A program made the position numbers and the translations under genes. Of a DNA stretch of 64,000 nucleotides, positions 1 through 9,800 are shown piece by piece. The stretch is from Jiangella muralis (GTDB lineage: Bacteria; Actinomycetota; Actinomycetes; Jiangellales; Jiangellaceae). The notes under the pieces are model-generated. The model had not been told where the DNA came from. It worked only from the letters and a program-made list of their open reading frames with translations, and searched no databases. The stretch is from assembly GCF_001270745.1 (NCBI RefSeq), contig NZ_KQ434754.1:62001-126000 (forward strand), read 5' to 3'. Numbering within the stretch: position 1 is the first letter of the stretch; every line of letters begins with the position of its first letter.

Positions 1-120
1 TCGGCGACCAACTCGGTGTGGATCCAGGTGGTCGTCGACGACGGCCTGCAGGAACGGCTCGACGAGCAGTACGGGCCGGGCGTGGTACGGGTCGAGGCGC
101 TGCTGCAGCCGGTGGACTGA
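1..120 (+). CDS. C-terminal end of a putative lipoprotein paralogue (5' truncated by window)
   Basis: Only the last 39 codons lie in the window, in frame from base 1 and ending with TGA at 118-120. The translated tail (…VVVDDGLQERLDEQYGPGVV…LLQPVD) closely matches the C-terminus of the next gene (…FVDDGLQAELDAQYGEGVV…LRPVE). The two genes are therefore tandem paralogues from a local duplication. Function is unknown; by analogy with its neighbour it is probably an exported or lipid-anchored protein. The N-terminus, and so any lipobox, lies outside the window. Confidence 0.7.
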   Translation, partial: SATNSVWIQVVVDDGLQERLDEQYGPGVVRVEALLQPVD

Positions 121-162
121 GGCCGGCCGGAACGCCGTGGCCTCGACCGACGTCCAAGTGGC

Positions 163-1002
163 ATGCGTCACTTCGGGTGGATCGTCGCCGCGCCGGTCGC
201 GGCCCTGCTGCTCGCCGCCTGCGGCGATGAGGAGGCGCCCGTCAGCGCCTCGCCGTCGGACCTGCCGTCGTCCGCCGACCCCGGCCAGCTCTACACCGGG
301 ATCTTCACCGTCCTCGAGAGCCCCGAGCACGGCCCGCAGCTGTGCAGCATGGTGGCGGAGTCCTATCCGCCGCAGTGCGGCGGTCCCGACATCGCCGGCT
401 GGAACTGGGACGACGCGCCCGACGCCGAGTCCGCCAGCGGCGTCACCTGGGGTTTCTACTCCGTCACGGGCACCTGGGACGGCAGCACGTTCACGCTGAC
501 CGAGCCGCCGCTGCCCGGCGCGGCCACCTCGCCGGTGGTTCCCGATGACGCGGCGCCCGACTTCACCTCGCCGTGCGAGCCGTCGGCCGGCGGGTGGGCC
601 GTCACGGACCCCGCGACCGCCACCGACGCCGCGCTGAACGCCGTCAACGCGTACGTCGACGAGCAGGCCGACGGCGCGGGCATGTGGGTCGACTCCTCCG
701 TCCAGCCCACCGTGCTCAACGCCCGGTTCACCGGCGACCTCGACGCGCACGAGGCCGAGTTGCGCGGGCTCTGGGGCGGCCCGCTGTGTGTCAGTGCGGC
801 CGACCGCAGCACGCGGGACCTCACCGCGATCCAGGACGAGCTCACCGCGGCCGTCCCCGACCTGCTCTCCGTCGGCCCGGAGGTCACGGCCAACGCCGTG
901 CAGCTGAGCGTGTTCGTCGACGACGGGCTGCAGGCGGAGCTGGACGCGCAGTATGGCGAGGGCGTCGTCGTCGTGAGCGCCACGCTGCGGCCGGTCGAGT
1001 GA
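163..1002 (+). CDS. putative lipoprotein, tandem paralogue of the preceding gene
   Basis: 279 aa. The N-terminus has a short basic start (MRHF), a hydrophobic stretch rich in Ala/Leu/Val and a lipobox LAAC at residues 17-20, so Cys20 should be lipidated after signal peptidase II cleavage and the rest should sit outside the membrane. The mature part is acidic and rich in Asp, Thr and Pro; I recognise no domain. The C-terminal ~40 residues repeat the ending of the upstream gene, 42 bp away on the same strand. No strong ribosome-binding site precedes the ATG, but the lipobox position supports this start. Function unknown. Confidence 0.75.
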   Translation: MRHFGWIVAAPVAALLLAACGDEEAPVSASPSDLPSSADPGQLYTGIFTVLESPEHGPQLCSMVAESYPPQCGGPDIAGWNWDDAPDAESASGVTWGFYSVTGTWDGSTFTLTEPPLPGAATSPVVPDDAAPDFTSPCEPSAGGWAVTDPATATDAALNAVNAYVDEQADGAGMWVDSSVQPTVLNARFTGDLDAHEAELRGLWGGPLCVSAADRSTRDLTAIQDELTAAVPDLLSVGPEVTANAVQLSVFVDDGLQAELDAQYGEGVVVVSATLRPVE

Positions 1003-1051
1003 CGCGCTCTGCCCTGAGCAGACGAGCGTGACCGGCGCCCGGACCGCTGGC

Positions 1052-1057
1052 TAGCGT
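1052..1057 (+). promoter_or_regulatory. possible -10 element for a near-leaderless epimerase transcript
   Basis: TAGCGT lies 8 bases before the ATG at 1066. The gene has no purine-rich ribosome-binding site, so transcription starting at or next to the start codon would fit. Similar TA-rich hexamers sit about 6 bases before the starts at 4037 and 20186. This is inference from spacing only; no -35 was identified. Confidence 0.3.
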
Positions 1058-1065
1058 CGGACGCC

Positions 1066-2106
1066 ATGAGCCGTCATGCGATCGTCGTCGGCAGCACCGG
1101 CCAGATCGGCCGCGCCGCCGTGGAGTCCCTGCTCGACGACGGCTGGTCCGTCACGGCCGTGCACCGCGGCAGCACCACGGCACCGTCAGGCTGGGCCCGG
1201 CGCGGCGTCGACGAGCGGCTGGCCGACCGCGCGGACCTCGCCGGCGTGCTGCGCGAGACCGGCGGCGCCGACGTCCTGCTCGACACCATCGCCTACGACG
1301 ACGCCGACGCGCGGCTGCTGCTGGGCCTGGCCGGCGACGTCGGCTCGCTGATCGTCGTCTCCAGCGCCTCGGTGTACGCCGACGACGCGGGCCGCACGCT
1401 GGACGAGGCGACCGGGCCGGACGACTTCCCGCGCTTCGCCGGGCCGGTGCCGGAGACCCAGGCCACGACGGCGCCGGGGCCGGCCACCTACTCGACGAAG
1501 AAGCTGCTGCTGGAGAACACCCTGCTCGACGACGGCCGGCTGCCGGTCACCGTGCTGCGGCCGTGCGCCATCCACGGCCCGGGCAGCACCAGCCCGCGCG
1601 AGGTCTGGCCGCTGCTGCGCGCGCTGGACCGGCGGCCGCGCATCCCGCTGTCGCACGGCGGCCGCAGCCGGTTCCACACCACCAGCGCGGCGAACCTCGG
1701 CGAGCTGGTCCGGCTCGCGGCCGGGCGCCCGGCCAGCCGGATCCTCAACGCCGGCGACCCGGAGCCGCCGTCCGTCGCCGACATCGTCCGGATCGTCAGC
1801 GCCACCGCCGGCCACGAGCCGGAGCTGGTGCCTCTGGACGGCCCGGCGCCGGCCAGCGGCGTCGGGCGCACCCCGTGGTCCGTGCCGCGCCCGTTCCTCG
1901 TGGCCATGACGGCGGCGGCGACGGAGCTGGGCTACGTGCCGGTCGCGAGCTACGCCGAGGCCGTCGAGTCGACGTCGGCCTGGCTGCGCGGCCGGCTCGC
2001 CGACCGGCCGTGGCGCGAGGCGTTCCCGCTGCTGGCGCAGTACTACGGCGACGCGATGGACGACTACGCCGCCGAGGACGAGCTGCTCGCGTCGCGCCGG
2101 AACTGA
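1066..2106 (+). CDS. NAD-dependent epimerase/dehydratase family protein
   Basis: 346 aa, extended short-chain dehydrogenase fold. The N-terminus has the Rossmann dinucleotide motif GSTGQIG (residues ~9-15). The catalytic YxxxK is visible as Tyr142-Ser-Thr-Lys-Lys146, preceded by the Ser-rich strand VVSSASVYAD typical of nucleotide-sugar epimerases. It probably acts on a sugar nucleotide or a related NAD(P)-dependent reduction; the substrate cannot be told from sequence. The 3' end overlaps the convergent DUF3054 gene by 43 bp. No operon partner is evident upstream. Confidence 0.85.
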   Translation: MSRHAIVVGSTGQIGRAAVESLLDDGWSVTAVHRGSTTAPSGWARRGVDERLADRADLAGVLRETGGADVLLDTIAYDDADARLLLGLAGDVGSLIVVSSASVYADDAGRTLDEATGPDDFPRFAGPVPETQATTAPGPATYSTKKLLLENTLLDDGRLPVTVLRPCAIHGPGSTSPREVWPLLRALDRRPRIPLSHGGRSRFHTTSAANLGELVRLAAGRPASRILNAGDPEPPSVADIVRIVSATAGHEPELVPLDGPAPASGVGRTPWSVPRPFLVAMTAAATELGYVPVASYAEAVESTSAWLRGRLADRPWREAFPLLAQYYGDAMDDYAAEDELLASRRN

Positions 2107-2438
2107 CGCACCGCAACGCGCCAGCCGACCAGGAACGCGCCGAGCACCACGGTCGCCACGACGACGAACGAGGCGGCCGTTCCATGCCCGGACGCCGCCC
2201 GCAGCAGCATGCCCACCACGACCGTCGCGAGCCACACCGTCACGCCGGTGACCAGCGCCACCGGCGGCCGCCGCCGGAGCAGCGTCACCGCCCAGCCGAC
2301 GGCCAGCCCGGCCGCGAACGGCCACGCTGTGCGCGCCAGACCGGCCAGCGACAGCGGGTCGTCGTGCGTCCGGCGGCCGATCAGCACGAACACCAGCACC
2401 AGGACGGCGTCGACGGCGACCGCCGGGCCGGTTCTCAC
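2064..2438 (-). CDS. DUF3054 family membrane protein
   Basis: 124 aa from a GTG at 2438, which overlaps the cca stop as GTGA, so the two are translationally coupled; a longer start at 2465 would overlap cca by 31 bp and is less likely. Four hydrophobic segments span nearly the whole protein. The family hallmark is visible near the N-terminus: a TM segment followed by GRRTHDD and then the Leu/Ala-rich AWPFAAGLAVGW segment, as in DUF3054 proteins. Function is unknown. The last 43 bp run opposite the end of the epimerase gene. Confidence 0.75.
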   Translation of the reverse strand: MRTGPAVAVDAVLVLVFVLIGRRTHDDPLSLAGLARTAWPFAAGLAVGWAVTLLRRRPPVALVTGVTVWLATVVVGMLLRAASGHGTAASFVVVATVVLGAFLVGWRVAVRQFRRDASSSSSAA

Positions 2439-3901
2439 GTGGCGCTCTCCGGCTGTTCGGACCACCAGCGCAGCAGCTCGGCCCGGGCGTCGTCCTCGGA
2501 CAGCACACCGTGGTCGAGCCGGACCTCGAGCAGGTGGTTGTAGGCGCGGCCGACCAGCGGCCCGGGCCCGATGCCCAGGACCCGCATGATCTGGTTACCG
2601 TCGAGGTCGGGCCGGATGGCGGCCAGTTCCTCCTCTTCGGCCAGCCGGGAGATGCGGTCCTCCAGACTGTCGTACGACTGCTGCAAGGCCGCCGCCTTGC
2701 GCCGGTTGCGCGTCGTGCTGTCGGCCCGGGTCAGGACGTGCAGGCGCTCCAGCTCGTCGCCGGCGTCACGGACGTAGCGGCGCACCGCGGAATCGGTCCA
2801 CTCGCCGCCGCCGTAGCCGTGGAAGCGCAGGTGCAGTTGGATGAGCTTGGCCACACTGTCGATGACGGCGGACGGGTAGCGCAGCGCCGCGAGCCGCTTG
2901 CGGGCCAGCTTCGCGCCGACGACGTCGTGGTGGTGGAAGCTCACGCCGCCACCGGCCTCGAACTTACGGGTGCGCGGCTTGCCGATGTCGTGCAGCAGCG
3001 CCGCCAGCCGAACCACAAGGTCGGGGCCGCCGCCGGGCAGCCGCCGCTCCAGCTCGATGGCCTGCTCGAGCACCGTCAGCGAGTGCTCGTAGACGTCCTT
3101 GTGCCGGTGGTGCTCGTCGATCTCCAGCCGCAGCGCGGGCAGCTCGGGCAGCACGTGGCCGGCGATACCGGTGTCGACCAGCAGCGTCAGCCCGGTGCGC
3201 GGCGCCGATGACAGCAGCAGCTTGGTCAGCTCGTCGCGGACCCGCTCGGCCGACACGATCTCGATGCGCCCGGCCATGTCGGTCATCGCCGCGACCACCT
3301 CGGGCGCCACCTCGAAGCCGAGCTGCGACGCGAACCGCGCGGCCCGCATCATGCGCAGGGGATCGTCGGAGAACGACTGCTCCGGCGTGCCCGGCGTGCG
3401 GATGACCCGGCTGCCGAGGTCGGCCAGCCCGCCGTACGGGTCGACGAACTCGCGGCCGGGCAGCAGCACGGCCATCGCGTTGACGGTGAAGTCGCGGCGC
3501 AGGAGGTCGTCCGTGATCGACGCGCCGTAGGCGACCGCCGGCTTGCGGCTGGCGGCGTCGTAACTGTCGGCGCGGTAGGTGGTGATCTCGATCTGGAAGC
3601 CGTCCTTGTTGCCGCCGATGGTGCCGAACTTCTGCCCGACGTCCCACAGGCTGTCGACCCACCCCGCGAGCAGGCGCTTCGTCTCTTCGGGCCGGGCGGA
3701 CGTGGTGAAGTCGAGGTCCTGGCCCAGACGGTCGAGCAGGGCGTCGCGGACGGAGCCGCCCACCAGCGCCAGCTCGTGCCCGGCGGCCTGGAAGCGAGCG
3801 CCCAGCTCGTCGACGACGGGAGCGATGCGCAGCAACTGCCGCACCGCCTGCCGCTGCGCCTTCGAGAGCACGTCGTTCGCCGCTTCCTTCGTTCCGATCA
3901 C
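2435..3901 (-). CDS. cca: CCA tRNA nucleotidyltransferase
   Basis: 488 aa from GTG 3901. It adds or repairs the 3'-CCA end of tRNAs using CTP and ATP. The class II nucleotidyltransferase head is clear: GGSVRD, then the metal-binding DLDF of the DxD type. The following neck has the RRDFTVNAMA motif. A C-terminal HD domain is present (LLHDIGK and HHHD), as in actinobacterial enzymes of this length. The frame stays open upstream to 4078, but that extension is Arg/Gly-rich and overlaps the divergent NUDIX gene. DUF3054 follows with a 4-base overlap. This divergent placement next to the murJ operon is conserved in Actinobacteria. Confidence 0.95.
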   Translation of the reverse strand: MIGTKEAANDVLSKAQRQAVRQLLRIAPVVDELGARFQAAGHELALVGGSVRDALLDRLGQDLDFTTSARPEETKRLLAGWVDSLWDVGQKFGTIGGNKDGFQIEITTYRADSYDAASRKPAVAYGASITDDLLRRDFTVNAMAVLLPGREFVDPYGGLADLGSRVIRTPGTPEQSFSDDPLRMMRAARFASQLGFEVAPEVVAAMTDMAGRIEIVSAERVRDELTKLLLSSAPRTGLTLLVDTGIAGHVLPELPALRLEIDEHHRHKDVYEHSLTVLEQAIELERRLPGGGPDLVVRLAALLHDIGKPRTRKFEAGGGVSFHHHDVVGAKLARKRLAALRYPSAVIDSVAKLIQLHLRFHGYGGGEWTDSAVRRYVRDAGDELERLHVLTRADSTTRNRRKAAALQQSYDSLEDRISRLAEEEELAAIRPDLDGNQIMRVLGIGPGPLVGRAYNHLLEVRLDHGVLSEDDARAELLRWWSEQPESAT

Positions 3902-4024
3902 GACGGACCAGCCTACGGGGCGACACCCCCGGGATCCCAACCGCAATTCTCTGGAGACTGGCGTCAGACCTCGCGGTCGGCGACCGCGGCATCCACAGCA
4001 ACCAGGATGCGGCCGCATCCCAGC

Positions 4025-4030
4025 TACTCT
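4025..4030 (+). promoter_or_regulatory. possible -10 element of the NUDIX-murJ-sigM operon (leaderless)
   Basis: TACTCT lies 6 bases before the ATG at 4037 and there is no ribosome-binding site between them, which is the layout of a leaderless actinobacterial transcript. It would drive the tightly overlapping genes from 4037 to 11793. Inference from position; no -35 assigned. Confidence 0.35.
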
Positions 4031-4036
4031 GGACGT

Positions 4037-4618
4037 ATGCCCGGCTCGCCGTCCTCGCCAGCCGACGGTCCGCACCATCGGCGACGTCGGGGAGCGAGGC
4101 GACGGCGCAAGGCGAGCCGGCCGCGGCTGCGCACCGTTCGCGAGACCTCAGCGGGGGGCCTGGTGGTCGACCACTACGAGCACCCGTCGAGCGTCGCCCT
4201 CATCGGCCGCATCGACCGGCGCGGACGGCTGGAGTGGGTGCTGCCCAAGGGACACGTCGAGGCAGGTGAAACGCCCGAGGAAGCTGCGGTGCGGGAGGTA
4301 TCGGAGGAAACTGGTCTGCAGTCGAGAGTCGTCACCCCGGTCGGCGACATCGACTACTGGTTCGTGGCGGACAATCGGAGGATCCACAAGACGGTGCACC
4401 ACTTTCTCCTCGAGGCCACCGGTGGGAGTCTGAGCACCGACGACGTGGAGGTGAGCGAAGTGGCGTGGGTGCCACTGGACGAGCTGGCCGGACGGATGCG
4501 CTACGCATCCGAACGGCGGCTGGCGCGACGGTTGCGCGAGCTGCTCCCGGCCACGCCCGGCGACACTCCGGCGAGCACCGCCGCCGAAGCCGGCGGCGCC
4601 CGGAAGGACCGGTCATGA
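4037..4618 (+). CDS. NUDIX hydrolase
   Basis: 193 aa. It carries a complete Nudix box, GX5EX7REUXEEXGU, as GHVEAGETPEEAA followed by VREVSEETGL at about residues 74-96, so it should hydrolyse a nucleoside diphosphate linked to another moiety with Mg2+. The substrate is unknown. A basic Arg-rich N-terminal tail of ~35 residues precedes the domain. The ATG at 4037 is chosen because frames upstream overlap cca and a -10-like hexamer lies 6 bases before it. The stop overlaps the next start (ATGA). A NUDIX gene between cca and murJ is a conserved actinobacterial arrangement. Confidence 0.9.
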   Translation: MPGSPSSPADGPHHRRRRGARRRRKASRPRLRTVRETSAGGLVVDHYEHPSSVALIGRIDRRGRLEWVLPKGHVEAGETPEEAAVREVSEETGLQSRVVTPVGDIDYWFVADNRRIHKTVHHFLLEATGGSLSTDDVEVSEVAWVPLDELAGRMRYASERRLARRLRELLPATPGDTPASTAAEAGGARKDRS

Positions 4619-6810
4619 GGCTGGCCGGCCTCCGAGCCCTCGCCGCCGTGTGCGCGCCCGCCGCCGTCATCGGCGTCGGGCTGCTGGCCCCTGCCACGGC
4701 CGCGGCCGAGGAGAACGCGCCCGACCCCGATGTCGTCAGCGCCGAGACCACGCTCACCAGCGTCACGCCCAGCGTCCTCACCCCCGACTCCGACGGCCTG
4801 ACGCTCAGCGGGACGGTGCGCAACACCGGCGACCAGCCGATGGAGAACGTCCAGGCGCTGTTCCGGCTCAGCGGCAACCGGGTCGAGTCGCGGTCCGAGA
4901 TCCGCGAGATCGGCGGCAACGAGGAGCTGTACTGGGGGTCGCGGCCCGGCGACGGCTTCGACGACGTCGCCGGCACGCTCGAGCCGGGCCAGGCCGAGAC
5001 GTTCACCGTCACGCTCACCGACGAGCAGCTCGGCTTCGACGCGTCCGGCGTCTATGTGGTGGGCGTCGACATCCTGGCCACCCCAGCCGAGGGCGAGCGC
5101 GGCCGCGTCAGCACGTCCCGCACCGTCGTGCCCTGGATCCAAAACCCCGACGAGCTGCCGTCCGTGCCGGTCGCCATGCTCTGGCCGCTGGCGGCCCGGC
5201 CGGCGCTGCTGCCCGACGGCACGCTCACCGACGAGACGCTGGCCGAGCAACTGGGCGCTGACCAGCCGCTGTCGGCCGTCCTCGAGGCCGGCGCCGACGC
5301 ACCCGTCACCTGGGCCGTCGACCCCGACCTGCTCGACACCGTGTCCGCCCTGTCCGACGGCTACAGCGTCGTCTCGCCGGAGGGCACCGTCGACGGCTCG
5401 CAGGCCAACACCGACGCCGCCCAGGCCTGGCGCGAGCGGTTCGACCAGGTCACCCAGGAGCACGACGTCTGGATGCTGCCGTATGCGCTGCCCGACGTCG
5501 GCGCCTTCGACGATCACGACGCCGCCCTGGCCGGAACGCTGAGCCAGCAGTCGCTGGCGGCGAGCGAGGCCGCGGCCGAGCAATTGCCCGCCGCCACGTC
5601 CGGCGTCGCCTGGCTCGACGACGGCGCCGTCACCGACGACGTCCTGAACACGCTGGCCGACGCCGGCGCCGGCACCGTCGTCGTCCCGTCCGACACGGTC
5701 CAGGCCACCGACCAGGACGACTCCGACCACAGCGAGGCCGGCGCGCTCGGCGAGGTCACCGCCGGCGACAAGACGCTGCGCGTCGTCGCCGCCGACGCCG
5801 GGCTCAGCTCGGCCATCGCCGACGCCGTCGCGGCCGCCGAACCCACCGCCGGCGCCGCCGATCTCCAGCAGCGCTGGATCGCCGAGACCGCCATGGTCGC
5901 GCTGGCCGCCGCCGACACCGGCACCGAGCCGCCGCTGCTGGTCGCCGCGCCGCCGCTGCGCTGGCGGCCGGCTGACCCGATCCCGCAGAGCCTGGTGACG
6001 GCGTGGACGTCCAGCACCTGGGTCGAGCCGGTCGGGCTCACCGACCGCGTCGGCGCCGGCGGCGAGGCCCTGCAGGTTTCGTCCGCACCGTCCGAGGGCA
6101 CGACCCTGCTGCCCGAAGCCAACGTCGCCGCCACCGCCGCGCTGCGCGATGACGCCATGCAGTACACCACCCTGCTGGCCGACCCCGAGGACGTGACCAC
6201 CGCGCTCGACCACGCCACCCTCCGCTCGGCGTCCACCGGCTGGCGCGACAACCCCGACACCGGTGTCTCCTACGCCCGGGGCATCGGCGACGGCCTCACC
6301 CGGCGTATCGAGCGGGTCAGTATCAACGTGCCCGAGTCGGTCACGCTGTCCAGCCGGGCCGGGTCGTTCCCGCTCACCGTCACCAACGACCTGCCCGACG
6401 CCGTCAACGTCCGGCTTCAGGTGCAGTCCGAGAACCCCGACCGCCTGCGCGTCGCCGAGGTCGAGACGCAGGAGATGGCGCCGGGCGAGCAGCGCCTGGT
6501 CGAGGTGACGGCGCAGGCCGCGGCGAACGGCCGCGTCCCGATCGAGGTGCAGCTGACCACCGAGGACGGCCGGCCCATCGGGACTCCGGTGCCCACCGTC
6601 GTCAACGCCACGGAGTACGGCACCATCGGCTGGGTCATCGTCGGCGGGGCCGGCGCGCTGTTCCTCGGCGCGATCGTCCGCCGTACGCTGCGCAGCCGGC
6701 GGTCGCGCCGGCGCCACCGTCGTCACGACGACCCGCCCGAACCGGCCGGAGGCAGCGTTGTCGACGAGCTTCCGGCGGAGGCGAGGCCCACCCAGGAGGC
6801 CGCGCGGTGA
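4615..6810 (+). CDS. DUF6049 family exported, membrane-anchored protein
   Basis: 731 aa. It has an N-terminal signal peptide (MRLAGLRALAAVCAPAAVIG… ending near ATAAA), a long extracellular region, and one C-terminal TM segment (GTIGWVIVGGAGALFLGAIV) followed by a strongly basic cytoplasmic tail. The topology is outside-facing with a short inner tail. In Actinobacteria this family (DUF6049) lies directly upstream of murJ, as here, with start and stop codons overlapping on both sides. A role in lipid II export or wall assembly is therefore plausible but is inferred only from context. A GGAAGGA-type site precedes the ATG at 4615. Confidence 0.85.
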   Translation: MRLAGLRALAAVCAPAAVIGVGLLAPATAAAEENAPDPDVVSAETTLTSVTPSVLTPDSDGLTLSGTVRNTGDQPMENVQALFRLSGNRVESRSEIREIGGNEELYWGSRPGDGFDDVAGTLEPGQAETFTVTLTDEQLGFDASGVYVVGVDILATPAEGERGRVSTSRTVVPWIQNPDELPSVPVAMLWPLAARPALLPDGTLTDETLAEQLGADQPLSAVLEAGADAPVTWAVDPDLLDTVSALSDGYSVVSPEGTVDGSQANTDAAQAWRERFDQVTQEHDVWMLPYALPDVGAFDDHDAALAGTLSQQSLAASEAAAEQLPAATSGVAWLDDGAVTDDVLNTLADAGAGTVVVPSDTVQATDQDDSDHSEAGALGEVTAGDKTLRVVAADAGLSSAIADAVAAAEPTAGAADLQQRWIAETAMVALAAADTGTEPPLLVAAPPLRWRPADPIPQSLVTAWTSSTWVEPVGLTDRVGAGGEALQVSSAPSEGTTLLPEANVAATAALRDDAMQYTTLLADPEDVTTALDHATLRSASTGWRDNPDTGVSYARGIGDGLTRRIERVSINVPESVTLSSRAGSFPLTVTNDLPDAVNVRLQVQSENPDRLRVAEVETQEMAPGEQRLVEVTAQAAANGRVPIEVQLTTEDGRPIGTPVPTVVNATEYGTIGWVIVGGAGALFLGAIVRRTLRSRRSRRRHRRHDDPPEPAGGSVVDELPAEARPTQEAAR

Positions 6811-9800
6811 CGGCGACGCAAGAGCCGCCCCGCAGCTCCGGCCTGCTGGGCTCCAGCGCCATCATGGCCGCAGGGACCGTGGTCTCGCGGCTCACCGGGT
6901 TCGCGCGGGCCGCCGTCATCGCGGCGGCCATCGGCCTGACGGCGGCCACGGCCGACGTGTTCAACGTGCCGAACGTGCTGCCGAACATGATCTACATCCT
7001 GGTCGGCGGCGGCGTGCTCAACTCCGTCCTCGTCCCGGTGCTGGTCCGCGCCATCAAGAACGACGCCGACGGCGGCCAGGCGTTCTCCCAACGGCTGTTC
7101 AGCCTGGCCGTGGCGGTACTCGGGCTGGCGACGCTGCTGGCGGTGCTGGCCGCGCCCTGGCTGATGCAACTGATCGTCGACGACCGCTATCTCGACCCCG
7201 ACATGCGGCCGTACTTCGACAACATGGTCATGTTCGCCCAGTTCTGCCTGCCGCAGATCTTCTTCTACGGGCTGTACGTGCTGATCGGCCAGATGCTCAA
7301 CGCCAAGGGCCGGTTCGGCCCGATGATGTGGTCGCCGATCCTCAACAACATCGTGGCCATCGCGGTGTTCGGCGTCTTCCTCTTCGTCTACGGCACCCAG
7401 GGGTTCGAGCCGTTCACGACCACCCAGACGATGCTGCTGGGGCTGGGCTCCACGGTCGGGGTGCTGGCCCAAGCGGTCATCCTGATCCCGGTGCTGCGCA
7501 AGACCGGGTTCTCGCTGCGGTTCCGCACCGACTGGCGCGGCCAGGGGCTCGGCGAGTCGGTGCGGCTGGGTCTGTGGACGGTCGCGTTCGTCGTGGTCAA
7601 CCAGCTCGCGTACCTGGTGGTCGTGAAGGTCGCGTCCGGCGCCAGCAGCGTCAGCGCGGGCGACGCCGGCGCCGGCTACTCGGTGTACGCCAACGCCATG
7701 CTGATCATGATGGTGCCGCACTCCATCATCACGGTGTCGCTGGCCACCGCACTGCTGCCGCGGCTGTCCGGCCTCGCCGCCGACGGCCACCTCGACGACG
7801 TCCGCGAGAAGCTGGTCGCCGCGCTGCGCATGTGCCTGGCGGTGATCATCCCGCTCGGCGCTCTGATGGCGGCGCTGGCATTCCCGCTGACGGCGATGAT
7901 CTTCGACTACGGGTCCGCCGGCGGGCAGACCGGACGACTCGCGCTGACGCTGATCGTGCTGATGCCGGGGCTGGTCGCCTTCACCGTCCACTACCTCGTG
8001 CTGCGCGGCTTCTTCGCGCTGCAGGACACCAAGACGCCGTTCTACACCCAGATCTGGGTGTCGGCGGTGATCATGATCGGCGCCGTCGGCGTCGCCATCG
8101 CCGCGCCCGGCGCCCAGTACGTCACCATGGCGCTGGCCGCCGGCTACAGCGTCGCGTACATCGTCGGCGCCGCGGTCGGCGCGGTCAGGCTGCAGCAGCG
8201 CATCGGCGCTCTCGGCGGCGGCCAGCTGGCGCAGCACGTGATCCGGCTGCTGATCCACTCCGCCATCGCGGCCGGGCTGGCCTGGCTGGTGTGGCGCGGC
8301 TGGACCGGCCTGGGCATCAGCGACGCGCTGCCGTCGCTGCTCGCGCGCATGCTGGAGCTGTTCATCGGCGGCACGGTGGGCGTCGTGACGTTCGTCGGCC
8401 TGGCCTACGCCTTCCGGGTGGCCGAGGTGCGCACCGCGGTCGCGATGGTGCTGGCCCGGCTGCGCGGCGGCGGACGCGCCGTTCCCGCCGGCGACCCCGG
8501 CGACCTGCTCGAGGACACCGCCGAGTACAACATCCCGGTCGAGACCGGCACGCTCAGCATCTTCCGCCGGCCGATGGACCCCGACATGACGTCGGAGTTC
8601 TTCCTCGACGAGACCCTGCCCGGCGTGCCGAGCTTCTTCGACACCCACGCCGGTGGGTACCGCGACCGCGCGGGGGTGGGCGGCGCCGCGGCCCTCGGCC
8701 TCGACGCGGCCCGCGAGGGCGCGCGCGTCGTCCAGCCGCTGCCGGGCACCCGGCCGGGCGTGCCGCCGGAGCCGCCCGGTCCGCGCGGTGCGGCGCCGGG
8801 ACAGCGGCGCACGGTCGCCGGACGGTACCGGTTCGAGCGGCTGCTGCAGAACGCCGACGGCATCCAGTCCTGGCAGGCGGTCGACGACGTCCTGCGGCGG
8901 GCCGTGTTCGTCCAGGCCGTCGCGCTGGACGACCCGCGGGCGGGCGGGTTCGCCACCGCGGCGCGGGTGTCGTCCACCGTCTCCGACCCCCGGTTCCTGC
9001 GCGTCCTCGACGTCGGCAGCGACGACGACGTCGCCTACGTCGTCCGCGAGTGGACCCCCGGGCAGAGCCTGGCCGCGCTGCTGGCGCACGCCGGCGCGTT
9101 CCACCCCGAGCAGGCCGCCGCCGTCGGGCGCGAGGTGGCCGAGGCCATGGCCACCGCGCACGCACAAGGGCTGGCGCACCGCCACCTCGACCCCACGCTG
9201 GTGTTCGTCACGGCCGACGGCTCGGTGAAGATCGCCGGCCTGGAGACGGAGTACGCGCTGCGCGGGATCGCCCAGACGCCGTGCGCGCCGACCGACCCGT
9301 CCCGTCCGCACCCGGCGGAACTGGACGCCATCGGCATCGGCGGCGTGCTCTACGCCGCGCTGACCGCCCGCTGGCCCGTCGGCACGCCCGGCGGACTCCC
9401 GCCGGCGCCGCTCATCGACGGCCGGCTCGCCTCGCCCCGCCAGGTCCGCCCCGGTGTGCCCCGGCTACTCGACGCCGTCACCGACCGCGCCATCGGACAC
9501 GGCCGGCGACACCACGCGACCTCGCTGGTCACCCCGCTGGAGGTCGCGACCGAGCTGGCCAACGGCGCACGCCACCAGCAGCGCTCCGTCGTCGCCGACG
9601 AAGCCGTCGTCGCGGCGCCGCCCGCGATCCTCGACGAGCCCGGCGACCAGCCACCGCCACCGAGCCGGGTCGAGCAGTTGCGGAAGCGGCGCAAGTCCGG
9701 CCGCACCGCCCGGCTGCTCGGCGTCATGGCGGCGATGCTGCTGCTCGTCGGCGCCACGCTGGTCGGGCTGCAGCTCCTCCTCGGCGCCATCGACGACGCC

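Noticed and set aside
3902-4078. N-terminal extension of cca to 4078
   Set aside because: The extra 59 residues are Cys/Arg/Gly-rich, not homologous to CCA enzymes, and would overlap the divergent NUDIX gene.
6723-9311. An 862-codon open frame on the minus strand opposite murJ
   Set aside because: Its translation is a monotonous Arg/Gly/His/Asp string typical of the antisense frame of a GC-rich gene, and it lies fully inside the well-supported murJ.
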